Assembly (NCBI GenBank): GCA_013003805.1
Contig: JABDII010000430.1
Span: 1 to 7,463, forward strand
DNA length: 7,463 bases
Direction: 5' to 3'
Source: Gemmatimonadales bacterium
GTDB taxonomy: Bacteria; Gemmatimonadota; Gemmatimonadetes; Gemmatimonadales; GWC2-71-9
Shown here one piece after another: positions 1 to 6,159 of this stretch (positions within the stretch are counted from its first letter, which is position 1; every line of letters starts with the position of its first letter). A model generated the notes under the pieces. That model did no database searches, was not told where the DNA came from, and saw only the letters and a list, made by a program, of their open reading frames with translations. The position numbers and the translations under genes are program-made.

Positions 1-48
1 CCCGATTGCCGGCCTAGCTTCTTCGGTTTAGCGCGAAACGACGGGACC
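1..48 (+). other. Leader or tail of an upstream gene before ybaB
   Basis: No complete gene fits here. Two reading frames that enter from the left end quickly: one at TAG 15-17 and one at TAG 29-31, and either could be the last codons of an upstream gene. In many bacteria that gene is dnaX, next to ybaB-recR, but too little sequence is present to test this. A weak purine-rich stretch (GACGGGA, about 40-46) lies just before the ybaB ATG. Confidence 0.3.
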
Positions 49-357
49 ATGGCAGATCTCCAGCAACTGTTCCAGCTCGGCCAGCAAATGCAGGGCAAGC
101 TCCAGCAACTGCAGACGGAGCTTGCGGACCGGACTATCGAGGCCTCTGCCGGTGGCGGCATGGTTCGGGTGACGGCTGATGGCCGGGGGATGATACGATC
201 GCTCGATATCGATCCAGAGGTCTTCGAGGGCCATGACGCGGAGTTCCTGGCCGACTTGGTGCTCGCCGCGATCTCCGAGGTGCAACGACGCGCTGCCGAC
301 CTGCTGCAGGCTGAGATGCGGAAGGCCCAGTCTCTGCCCATTACCCCGCAGCTCTGA
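49..357 (+). CDS. ybaB: YbaB/EbfC family nucleoid-associated protein
   Basis: This is a small DNA-binding protein of the YbaB/EbfC family, which forms dimers that bind DNA as tweezers and is associated with the nucleoid and with RecR-linked repair. The 102 residues match the family length of about 100-110. The N-terminal helix is rich in Gln, Leu and Lys (residues 1-30). A glycine-containing segment (AGGGMVRVTADGRG, 34-47) forms the strands typical of the family. The central IDPEVF motif (54-59) is followed by a long C-terminal helix with an acidic start and basic middle (62-93). The ATG at 49 gives the usual family N-terminus. recR begins 3 bp after the stop, the common ybaB-recR arrangement, which supports the assignment and suggests co-translation. 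Confidence 0.95.
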   Translation: MADLQQLFQLGQQMQGKLQQLQTELADRTIEASAGGGMVRVTADGRGMIRSLDIDPEVFEGHDAEFLADLVLAAISEVQRRAADLLQAEMRKAQSLPITPQL

Positions 358-360
358 GCT

Positions 361-954
361 GTGAGCGTCATCGAGGATCTCATCACCGAGCTTGCCAGGC
401 TTCCGGGTATTGGCCGGAAGACGGCACAACGGCTGACCTATCATCTTCTCCGGCAGCCGACCGATCGGGCGGTGCATCTGGCTGAGGGCCTGCAGTCCGT
501 CGCGGAGCGGGTGGCACCGTGCCCCGAGTGGGGGACGCCCACCGAGCACGAACGGTGTGGGTACTGCAGCGACCCCAAGCGAGATGATGGGCTCCTCTGT
601 GTGGTCGAGGAACCGTCGGGTGTGGAAGTCGTCGAGCGAAGCACCGAGTTTCGCGGGCGCTACCATGTGCTTGGCGGCCACCTGTCGCCGCTCGACGGGG
701 TCGGACCGGATGCGCTCAGGCTCGAGCCCCTGGTCCGACGAGTTCAGGGCGGAGGGGTTCGGGAAGTGATTCTGGCAACCAACCCTTCGATGGAGGGTGA
801 GGCAACGGCAACCTACATCCAGCAACTGCTGACCGGAGAACGCGTCAAGGTCACCCGCCTGGCTCGGGGACTGCCCATGGGCGGCGACCTCGAGTACATC
901 GACGGGGTGACGCTCTCCCACGCGCTGCTTGCCCGGGAGGAGGTTGGCCGATGA
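361..954 (+). CDS. recR: Recombination mediator protein RecR
   Basis: RecR acts with RecO (and RecF) to load RecA on SSB-coated single-stranded DNA at gaps. The length of 197 residues is normal for the family. A helix-hairpin-helix lies near the N-terminus (LARLPGIGRKTAQRL, 11-25). A zinc-finger region follows (54-69), then a Toprim domain from about residue 79 (LLCVVEEP) through the YHVLGG segment (101-106), and a C-terminal ATP-binding-like region with the conserved ARGLPMGGDLEYID segment (168-181). Oddity: the zinc motif normally reads C-x2-C-x8-C-x2-C, but here the second Cys is Trp57 (TGG at 529-531), while Cys54, Cys66 and Cys69 are present. The start is GTG at 361, 3 bp after the ybaB stop, with only a weak ribosome site, so translation may be coupled to ybaB. 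The stop overlaps the next gene's ATG as ATGA. Confidence 0.96.
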   Translation: MSVIEDLITELARLPGIGRKTAQRLTYHLLRQPTDRAVHLAEGLQSVAERVAPCPEWGTPTEHERCGYCSDPKRDDGLLCVVEEPSGVEVVERSTEFRGRYHVLGGHLSPLDGVGPDALRLEPLVRRVQGGGVREVILATNPSMEGEATATYIQQLLTGERVKVTRLARGLPMGGDLEYIDGVTLSHALLAREEVGR

Positions 955-1220
955 GACGCCGCTCCCTGTTCGTGGCGGCTGGAGCGCTGGCCGGTGTCGC
1001 AGCCGGGTGGCTGGTGGCGCAGCAGCACCTGGTGCGCCACCGGCGCGACCTCTTCCATCCGAGTCCCTGGCGCAGGCTTGCGGCCCTTGGCTTTCTGGCC
1101 GGCAACCCCGGCCTCGAGGCCGTTGGCGCGCTCCGGGACTACGTTCGGTGGGAATCCCAACCCTTGCTTCGACGTCGCGCCGGCTTCTTGCTCCGGCGGA
1201 TGGAAGCGCGGCTCGGGTAG
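951..1220 (+). CDS. Small Arg-rich membrane-anchored protein of unknown function
   Basis: I do not recognise this 89-residue protein. It begins with basic residues (MRRR) followed by a hydrophobic Ala/Gly/Val/Leu segment at about 5-24, which should be an uncleaved signal anchor or single membrane helix. The rest (about 29-89) is strongly basic and looks helical. The whole protein has 16 Arg and no Lys. The pattern of small and hydrophobic residues in the second half (AALGFLAG, then GALRDYV and AGFLLRRM) is loosely reminiscent of a HEAT-like helical pair, but this is only an impression. The ATG at 951 overlaps the recR stop (ATGA), and the stop lies 11 bp before the mglB start, so it is embedded in the operon. 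That placement, and not similarity to a known family, is why I believe it is real. A competing long reading frame through the region (929-1231) is explained by the upstream extension of mglB. Confidence 0.65.
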   Translation: MRRRSLFVAAGALAGVAAGWLVAQQHLVRHRRDLFHPSPWRRLAALGFLAGNPGLEAVGALRDYVRWESQPLLRRRAGFLLRRMEARLG

Positions 1221-1228
1221 GGGACGGG
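1221..1228 (+). promoter_or_regulatory. Ribosome binding site of mglB
   Basis: The purine-rich GGGACGGG, directly after the TAG of the small upstream gene, ends 3 bp before the GTG at 1232. The spacing is short, but GGGA at 1221-1224 gives 7 bp. It supports the GTG as the mglB start in place of any start further upstream in the same frame, which would overlap the small gene completely. Confidence 0.45.
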
Positions 1229-1231
1229 AAC

Positions 1232-1723
1232 GTGGCGGGCGCTACCAGCTGGTCGTTCCGAGAGGAAGATTCCCAGCGCATCACGGGCATCCTCAAGGAC
1301 TTCCTTCAGGCTTCCCGGGCGCGTACCGCGCTCATCGTCGACCGGAACGGGCAGATGATCGCCACGGTCGGGGAGGAGACGGCGTTTGATCCGCTGGCCT
1401 TCGCGTCGCTCACCGCCGCGGATTTCAGCGCCAATGACCAGCTGGCGCGCTTGATCGGCGAGCCCGAATTCGGATCGCTATTTCATCAGGGCGAGAAGGA
1501 TTCGATGTTCCTGGCGGACATCGCCCGACGGGTGATTTTGGTGGTCCTGTTCGACAAGCAAACCACGCTGGGCTTGGTGAAGCTGCGGGTCAAGTCGGCC
1601 GTGGGTTCGCTCAATCACGTGTTCATCGAAATGCAGGCGCGGGAGGAAGCCGGTGCGGATCGGGTCGAGACCGGTTTTGTTGGTGAGGCGGAGGATGAAA
1701 TCGACAGACTGTTCGGCGAATAG
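1232..1723 (+). CDS. mglB: MglB-like Roadblock/LC7 protein, GAP/GEF partner of MglA
   Basis: MglB is the Roadblock/LC7 partner of the small GTPase MglA. In Myxococcus xanthus it stimulates MglA GTP hydrolysis, helps nucleotide exchange and marks the lagging cell pole. From the GTG at 1232 the protein has 163 residues, close to Myxococcus MglB. Similarity recalled from the Myxococcus protein runs along the length: the strand VDRNGQMIAT (36-45), FASLTAADF (57-65), LARLIGEPEF (71-80), FHQGEKDS (84-91), VILVVLFD (101-108) and TLGLVKLRVK (112-121). The acidic C-terminal tail (EDEIDRLFGE, 154-163) resembles the Myxococcus tail that contacts MglA. The frame stays open upstream to about 929, but that part overlaps recR and the small gene and shows no family similarity, so I chose 1232. 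mglA starts 15 bp after the stop. Confidence 0.9.
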   Translation: MAGATSWSFREEDSQRITGILKDFLQASRARTALIVDRNGQMIATVGEETAFDPLAFASLTAADFSANDQLARLIGEPEFGSLFHQGEKDSMFLADIARRVILVVLFDKQTTLGLVKLRVKSAVGSLNHVFIEMQAREEAGADRVETGFVGEAEDEIDRLFGE

Positions 1724-1738
1724 GGGAACGGATCACGT

Positions 1739-2413
1739 ATGTCGATGATCAACTACGCGTCACGCGAAATCAACTGCAAGCTCGTGTACTACGGCCCCGG
1801 GTTGGGTGGGAAGACCACCAACCTGGAGCACGTGTTCTCGAAGATTGCGCCGACGGCCAAAGGCAAAATGATCTCGCTCGCGACGGAGACCGAGCGTACG
1901 CTGTTCTTCGATTTCCTTCCCGTCGATCTCGGCACGATCCGCGGCTTCAAGACGCGCTTCCACCTCTATACCGTTCCGGGACAGGTGTACTACAACGCGT
2001 CCCGTAAGTTGATCCTCAAGGGAGTAGACGGCGTCGCTTTCGTGGCCGATAGCCAGGTCGAACGCATGGAGGCCAATATCGAGTCCATGCAGAACTTGTA
2101 CACCAACCTGGCGGAGTACGGCTACGACCTGACCAAGATCCCGTTCGTCATTCAGTTCAACAAGCGCGACTTGCCCAACGCCGCACCCATCGCCGATTTA
2201 CAGGCCGCCATCAATCCCGGCTGGCCCGTGGAGGACGTGACCCGCCAGCGATTGATGCCCGACCCGCTCCACGAAGGGGAGTTCCTTGTCGAGCAGGCCG
2301 ACGGGCAATGGATCGAGCACGCGCCCTACTTCGAATCCGTCGCGACCAGTGGAGATGGCGTCTTCGACACCCTCAAAGCGCTGAGCAAGCTCGTCATCAA
2401 GACCCTAGGGTAA
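1739..2413 (+). CDS. mglA: MglA-like small Ras-type GTPase, polarity/gliding motility
   Basis: MglA is a cytoplasmic GTPase that sets the leading pole and switches motility direction, under the control of MglB. The protein (224 residues) follows Myxococcus MglA closely and even keeps its numbering: P-loop GPGLGGKTT (19-27), Arg53 in TETERT, TVPGQ (78-82) with Thr78 where Ras proteins have Asp, Gln82, and the guanine-specificity motif NKRD (141-144). These are the residues tied to MglA's intrinsic catalytic machinery. The C-terminus (GVFDTLKALSKLV, 207-219) also matches. Oddity: Myxococcus MglA has 195 residues; here residues about 160-196 replace a loop of about 7 residues, an insertion of about 30 with sequence rich in Pro, Glu, Asp and Trp. 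It lies between the NKRD motif and the last conserved strand. The ATG at 1739 is preceded by AGGGGAA. mglB is immediately upstream, as in Myxococcus. Confidence 0.96.
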   Translation: MSMINYASREINCKLVYYGPGLGGKTTNLEHVFSKIAPTAKGKMISLATETERTLFFDFLPVDLGTIRGFKTRFHLYTVPGQVYYNASRKLILKGVDGVAFVADSQVERMEANIESMQNLYTNLAEYGYDLTKIPFVIQFNKRDLPNAAPIADLQAAINPGWPVEDVTRQRLMPDPLHEGEFLVEQADGQWIEHAPYFESVATSGDGVFDTLKALSKLVIKTLG

Positions 2414-2423
2414 GGGGTTCCGC

Positions 2424-3062
2424 ATGTGGACCCTGCCGAACATCATCACCCTCGTTCGTATCGCGATGACGCCGGTCATCGCCCTCCTCCCATTCATCGA
2501 AGGATACTGGCCCAAACTCATCGCATTCGTCGTCTTTGTGCTCGTGGCGGTGACCGATGTGTGGGACGGGTACCTGGCCCGGACCCGGAATGAGGTCACC
2601 GACCTCGGCAAAGTGCTCGACCCGCTGGCGGACAAGCTGCTGCTGATCGCGGCACTCGTCCCCATCTACTGGATCTCCCGTCACCGACAGGACCTCTACG
2701 GCATTCCCATCTGGGGCAGCATCCCGCTCTGGGTGTGCCTGCTCCTGCTCGGTCGCGAGTTTGCCATGACGGGGTTTCGGACCTGGGCCCATCGTCGCGG
2801 TGTGGTCATCGCTGCCGGGCCGGCCGGGAAGCTCAAAGCCACGTTCCAGAACATCTTCATCGGTGCCATGATGGCATGGTTCGCCTTCCGGAACGCCCTC
2901 CAGTCCTTCGGCTGGGAGGGCAAGAGTTTTGCCAACTTCTGGACTGAGTTTCACGGCGGGTTCGTCGCTATCACCCTCGGCACGGCTGCGCTCTTGACCA
3001 TCTACTCGTTCGCGATCTACATCTACCGCTATCGCGAGCTGTTCTCCCACCGCTCGCGCTAA
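2424..3062 (+). CDS. pgsA: CDP-diacylglycerol--glycerol-3-phosphate 3-phosphatidyltransferase (PgsA)
   Basis: PgsA is an integral membrane enzyme that makes phosphatidylglycerophosphate from CDP-diacylglycerol and glycerol-3-phosphate, the committed step to phosphatidylglycerol and cardiolipin. The CDP-alcohol phosphotransferase signature D-x2-D-G-x2-A-R-x8-G-x3-D-x3-D is complete: Asp45, Asp48, Gly49, Ala52, Arg53, Gly62, Asp66 and Asp70, with the Asp residues binding metal. A conserved AGKLKAT segment (134-140) is typical of PgsA. Hydrophobic stretches around 8-24, 31-46, 71-84, 98-110, 141-155 and 178-201 fit the expected six-helix bundle. The C-terminus is short and basic. The 212 residues are slightly longer than the roughly 180-190 of common homologues, mostly in loops around 84-100 and 156-178. 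The ribosome site AAGGGG (2412-2417) overlaps the mglA stop, which points to coupled translation. Confidence 0.93.
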   Translation: MWTLPNIITLVRIAMTPVIALLPFIEGYWPKLIAFVVFVLVAVTDVWDGYLARTRNEVTDLGKVLDPLADKLLLIAALVPIYWISRHRQDLYGIPIWGSIPLWVCLLLLGREFAMTGFRTWAHRRGVVIAAGPAGKLKATFQNIFIGAMMAWFAFRNALQSFGWEGKSFANFWTEFHGGFVAITLGTAALLTIYSFAIYIYRYRELFSHRSR

Positions 3063-3067
3063 GGCTC

Positions 3068-4306
3068 TTGGACCTCGAACTCATCACCATCGGAACCGAG
3101 CTGCTGCTCGGATTCACGGTCGACACCAACAGTGCCGAACTCGCCCGGATCTTGGCGTCGCACGGCATTCGGGTAGTGCGCCGGACCAGCGTGCCCGACA
3201 GCGAGCACGCCATTCGCGACGCCGTCCACGAGGCACTTCGGCGAACGGGAACGGTGATCACCGTCGGTGGTCTTGGACCGACCAAGGACGACATCACCAA
3301 GGAAGCCGTGGCGGCACTCTTCGATGGCCCGCTCGCCTTCGACCAGGAAGTATGGGAGGATATCCTGTCGCGGTACCGGCGGCTCGGTCGCACCCCGGCC
3401 GGGAGCAATCGCAGTCAAGCGATGATCCCCCGCGGAGCGACCGTGCTGCCGAATCAATGGGGCACCGCCCCCGGCCTCTGGCTCGAGGGTCCGCCGGGGC
3501 GGGTGGTAATGCTTCCGGGCGTGCCCTATGAGATGCGGAAGCTCGCCGAGCGTGAGGTTGGGCCACGACTCGCCAGGCTAGTTGCCACTCCCGCCCCGAT
3601 TGTCTCTCACGTTCTCCGGACCGCCGGGATTGCGGAATCCACGCTGGCCGATCGCCTGGGCGACGTGGATGAGGCCATCCACCCGCTCACGCTGGCCTTC
3701 CTGCCGCAAACGGCGGGCGTGGATGTACGCCTCACGTCATGGGATGCGCCGCTTGAGGAAGCGAAACGTCGGCTCGACGATGCCGCCCAAGAGATCCGGC
3801 GGCGCGCCGGTGCGCACTGCTACGGGGAAGGCGCCACCGATTTGGCGGCCGTGGTGATCGAGCGGCTCGAGCGTGCCGGTTTGAGCGTGGCGGTGGCGGA
3901 ATCCTGCACCGGCGGGTTGCTCGCCGGGCGCCTCACCAGCGTTCGCGGCAGCTCGGCCGCGTTCATGGGAGGCGTGGTCGCCTATCACAATCGGGTGAAG
4001 ACCCAAGCGCTCGACGTTGCCGAAGACGTGATCGCAGGGCATGGCGCCGTCAGCGAAGCAGTCGCCCTCGCGATGGTTCGGGGGGTGCAAGCACGATTCG
4101 GGGTCGAGGCGGCGCTGAGCGTGACCGGCATTGCGGGCCCGGAGGGTGGCTCGGAGGAAAAGCCGGTCGGGACGGTGTGGATCGGCATCGCCGTCCGAGA
4201 AGAGGAGACCGCCCTCCACCGCGTCTACCATGGGAGCCGGTGGCAGGTTCGGGAACGTGCCGTCGCGGGCGCCCTGTATGAGCTCCTGGCCCGCCTGCCA
4301 AGTTGA
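3068..4306 (+). CDS. cinA: CinA family protein, nicotinamide-nucleotide amidohydrolase with MoaB-like domain
   Basis: CinA removes by-products of pyridine nucleotide metabolism. The C-terminal PncC domain deamidates NMN to nicotinate mononucleotide, and the N-terminal COG1058 domain has been linked to ADP-ribose pyrophosphatase activity. The 412 residues match two-domain CinA. The N-terminal MoaB/MogA-like domain covers about 1-170 with TIGTELLLG (7-15) and VGGLGPTKDD (66-75). A middle linker domain covers about 175-250. The PncC domain (about 255-410) carries AESCTGG (277-283) with the catalytic Ser279 and GIAGPEGG (354-361). The start is TTG at 3068, 5 bp after the pgsA stop; it gives the standard short N-terminus before the first strand, and no ATG or GTG would do so. 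The AAGG of the ribosome site overlaps the pgsA stop. It appears to be the last gene of the first transcription unit. Confidence 0.94.
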   Translation: MDLELITIGTELLLGFTVDTNSAELARILASHGIRVVRRTSVPDSEHAIRDAVHEALRRTGTVITVGGLGPTKDDITKEAVAALFDGPLAFDQEVWEDILSRYRRLGRTPAGSNRSQAMIPRGATVLPNQWGTAPGLWLEGPPGRVVMLPGVPYEMRKLAEREVGPRLARLVATPAPIVSHVLRTAGIAESTLADRLGDVDEAIHPLTLAFLPQTAGVDVRLTSWDAPLEEAKRRLDDAAQEIRRRAGAHCYGEGATDLAAVVIERLERAGLSVAVAESCTGGLLAGRLTSVRGSSAAFMGGVVAYHNRVKTQALDVAEDVIAGHGAVSEAVALAMVRGVQARFGVEAALSVTGIAGPEGGSEEKPVGTVWIGIAVREEETALHRVYHGSRWQVRERAVAGALYELLARLPS

Positions 4307-4312
4307 CCGACA

Positions 4313-4340
4313 TTCCCGGTATGTGGTTTGCCATTATCTT
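4313..4340 (+). promoter_or_regulatory. Possible weak promoter of grpE-dnaJ
   Basis: The only gap in the plus-strand cluster longer than 16 bp is 4307-4376. It contains TATCTT at 4335-4340 as a candidate -10 element, with a poor -35 match TTCCCG (4313-4318) at a spacing of 16 bp. A better -35-like TTGACC at 4303-4308 is too far away (26 bp). The gap is the plausible place for a heat-shock gene promoter, but the element match is weak. No CIRCE operator is visible. Confidence 0.22.
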
Positions 4341-4361
4341 CCCTGATCGATCGTCAATCCC

Positions 4362-4369
4362 GGGAGAAG
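4362..4369 (+). promoter_or_regulatory. Ribosome binding site of grpE
   Basis: GGGAGAAG ends 7 bp before the GTG at 4377. It is the strongest Shine-Dalgarno-like site near this gene and fixes GTG 4377 as the start. Confidence 0.6.
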
Positions 4370-4376
4370 AACACTC

Positions 4377-5060
4377 GTGACCAAGAAGCGCCGACCGCAG
4401 CACCAAAAGCCTACTCCCGCCAAAGAGGCGGACACCCCCGAAGCCGTTCTCGAGGCGGAACCCGGAGCCGAGGGCGCGGAGGCCCTCGAGGAATCCGTTC
4501 CCGCGAGTCAAGCCGAGCCTCCGTCGGCGGTTCCCTCTCCGCCGGGCGAAGCCGAGGGGGCGGGCACGGCTGGGGTTCCCCTCGAGATCCCGCGTGAGGC
4601 GGTGAGACGGCTGGAGGACGAGTTGGACGAGCTCCAGGACCGCCACGCGCGCCTCGCCGCCGAGTTCGACAACTACCGGAAGCGGGTCAACCGGGAGCGG
4701 GTGCAGCTGGGCGATCGGGCCCAGGGCGCCTTCGCCATCCGGCTGCTGGATGTGTTGGACGACCTGGACCGAATCTTGGCAGGGACCGGCACCTCGACGC
4801 CGTCGCCCGCGGTGCACGAGGCACTGGTGCTGGTGGACAAGAAATTCCGCAAGGAACTCGAGACGGCCGGGCTCGAGCGGATCGACCCGGTGGGCGAGCG
4901 GTTCGATCCGAGCGTCCACGAGGCCGTGGCCGCTCTGGCGCCGCCAACACCCGAGCAGGACGATCACGTCGCTGCGACCTTTCAAGCCGGCTACCTCTTC
5001 AAGGGAACGCTGATCCGGCCGGCCCGCGTGCAAGTCTATTCGGATCAAGGCCAGGGTTGA
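4377..5060 (+). CDS. grpE: Nucleotide exchange factor GrpE
   Basis: GrpE is a dimeric co-chaperone that releases ADP from DnaK and acts as a thermosensor. The 227 residues include a low-complexity, charged and Pro/Ala/Glu-rich N-terminal tail (about 1-68) that should be disordered and is longer than in E. coli. A long helix or coiled coil follows (about 70-115) with the family block AEFDNYRKRVNRE (95-107), then the four-helix region (about 118-165, with LLDVLDDLDRIL at 123-134). The C-terminal beta domain that contacts DnaK is seen in ERFDPSVHEAVAAL (174-187) and AGYLFKGTLIRPARVQV (204-220). The start is GTG 4377. The stop (TGA 5058-5060) is immediately followed by dnaJ, so the two chaperone partners are made together. 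Confidence 0.95.
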   Translation: MTKKRRPQHQKPTPAKEADTPEAVLEAEPGAEGAEALEESVPASQAEPPSAVPSPPGEAEGAGTAGVPLEIPREAVRRLEDELDELQDRHARLAAEFDNYRKRVNRERVQLGDRAQGAFAIRLLDVLDDLDRILAGTGTSTPSPAVHEALVLVDKKFRKELETAGLERIDPVGERFDPSVHEAVAALAPPTPEQDDHVAATFQAGYLFKGTLIRPARVQVYSDQGQG

Positions 5061-5062
5061 GC

Positions 5063-6157
5063 GTGGCGGCGAAGGACTACTACCAGGTACTCGGAGTCAC
5101 GAGCAACGCCTCCCAAGGCGAGATCAAGAAGGCGTACCGGCGCCTGGCCAAGCAATATCACCCCGATGCCAATCCGGATAACCCGTCGGCGGGGGAGCGC
5201 TTCAAGGAAGTCTCCGAGGCGCACTCCGTCCTGTCCAACCGCGACAAGCGCAAGCAGTACGATCGTATGCGCCGGTTCGGCGCGTTCACCGGAGCGGGAG
5301 GGGGGCGGGCCCAGCCGGGCTACCGGGGGAGCGCCCCGGGCCAAGGTGTCGAGTTCGAAGACTTCGACTTCGGTGGGCTGGGTGGACTGGGCGATATCTT
5401 CTCGTCCATCTTCGGTCGGGGACGGGCCAAGGAACAACGCCGCGGCGAGGACATCGAGACCGTGGTCGAGGTGCCGTTTCGCGTCGCCGCCCTCGGCGGG
5501 AAGATTCCGATCACGCTCCCCATGACCGAGAACTGTTCCACCTGCCGGGGGAGCGGCGCCGCCCCCGGTACCACGGTGACCACGTGTCAGGAATGCGGCG
5601 GTCGTGGCACCGTGTCGTTCGGTCAGGGCGGCTTTGCCGTCAACCGTCCGTGTCCGCTCTGTCGCGGGAAAGGGAAGTCGGCGTCTCAGCCGTGTGCCAC
5701 GTGCCAAGGCGCGGGCGAAGTCCGGGTCGAGCGCAAGATCATGATCACCGTGCCTCCGGCCACCGATACCGGCACCAAGGTCCGTCTCAAGGGACAGGGG
5801 AACCCCAATCCGGGTGGTGGCGGGAAGTCGGGAGATCTCTACGTCACGTTCCAGGTCCAAGCGGACCGGTTTTTCCGACGCAAAGGCCTCGATGTGACCT
5901 GTGAGGTTCCAGTGGAGATGGTGCAGGCAGTCATGGGGACCAAACTTCGGGTCCGCACTCTCGCGGGAAAGAAAGTCGTCTTGCGCATCCCGCCGGGCAC
6001 GCAACCCGGCCGCAAGTTCCGGATCAAGGGGATGGGGATCGAAAAGAACGGGCAGAAAGGCGACCAACTCGTGCAGATTCGCGTGGCGCTACCCGAGAAG
6101 CTCAGCGACGAGCAGGCAAAGCTCCTGCGCCAGTTCGAGGCGGCGAGCAAAGGCTGA
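5063..6157 (+). CDS. dnaJ: Chaperone protein DnaJ (type I J-domain protein)
   Basis: DnaJ binds unfolded clients and stimulates DnaK ATP hydrolysis. All parts of a type I J-protein are present. The J-domain spans about 1-70 with the HPD tripeptide at 33-35, the same position as in E. coli, when translation starts at GTG 5063. A Gly/Phe-rich region follows (about 72-120, including GGLGGLGDIFSSIFG). The zinc domain has four C-x2-C-x-G-x-G repeats (CSTCRGSG 158, CQECGGRG 175, CPLCRGKG 197, CATCQGAG 211). Two beta-sandwich client-binding domains and a C-terminal helical tail complete the 364 residues. A TTG at 5057 in the same frame would add two residues and overlap the grpE stop; I prefer 5063 because the AGGG at 5053-5056 is well spaced and the N-terminus (MAAKDYY) then matches the family exactly. 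The gene ends 15 bp before the end of the convergent ppk1. Confidence 0.96.
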   Translation: MAAKDYYQVLGVTSNASQGEIKKAYRRLAKQYHPDANPDNPSAGERFKEVSEAHSVLSNRDKRKQYDRMRRFGAFTGAGGGRAQPGYRGSAPGQGVEFEDFDFGGLGGLGDIFSSIFGRGRAKEQRRGEDIETVVEVPFRVAALGGKIPITLPMTENCSTCRGSGAAPGTTVTTCQECGGRGTVSFGQGGFAVNRPCPLCRGKGKSASQPCATCQGAGEVRVERKIMITVPPATDTGTKVRLKGQGNPNPGGGGKSGDLYVTFQVQADRFFRRKGLDVTCEVPVEMVQAVMGTKLRVRTLAGKKVVLRIPPGTQPGRKFRIKGMGIEKNGQKGDQLVQIRVALPEKLSDEQAKLLRQFEAASKG

Positions 6158-6159
6158 GC

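Noticed and set aside
929..1231. Upstream in-frame extension of mglB starting at 929
   Set aside because: It would overlap recR and the whole small gene, its sequence is low-complexity Pro/Arg/Gly/Ala-rich, and Roadblock similarity begins only after GTG 1232, which has its own ribosome site.
28..1296. Minus-strand open frame of 422 codons across ybaB, recR and the small gene
   Set aside because: It is antisense to well-supported genes, shows no recognisable domain and has a composition (Arg, Pro, Gly, His rich) typical of the mirror frame of GC-rich coding DNA.
2397..3050. Minus-strand open frame of 217 codons opposite pgsA
   Set aside because: pgsA has a complete catalytic signature; the antisense frame has no recognisable motif and is rich in Glu, Asp and Gly, as expected from a mirror frame.
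4303..4308. TTGACC as a -35 box for grpE
   Set aside because: It overlaps the cinA stop, and the nearest -10-like element (TATCTT at 4335) is 26 bp away, too far for a standard promoter.
4469..4488. Perfect 7-bp inverted repeat with a 6-base loop inside grpE
   Set aside because: It falls in the repetitive Glu/Ala-coding N-terminal tail, where GAG and GCC codons readily create such pairs; there is no T-tract or boundary to suggest a function.
4050..5048. Minus-strand open frame of 332 codons opposite the end of cinA and grpE
   Set aside because: It spans two genes and the intergenic gap on the other strand and has no domain signature; it is a by-product of high GC.
5045..6067. Minus-strand open frame of 340 codons opposite dnaJ
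   Set aside because: dnaJ is intact with all four zinc repeats and the HPD motif; the antisense product has no recognisable feature.
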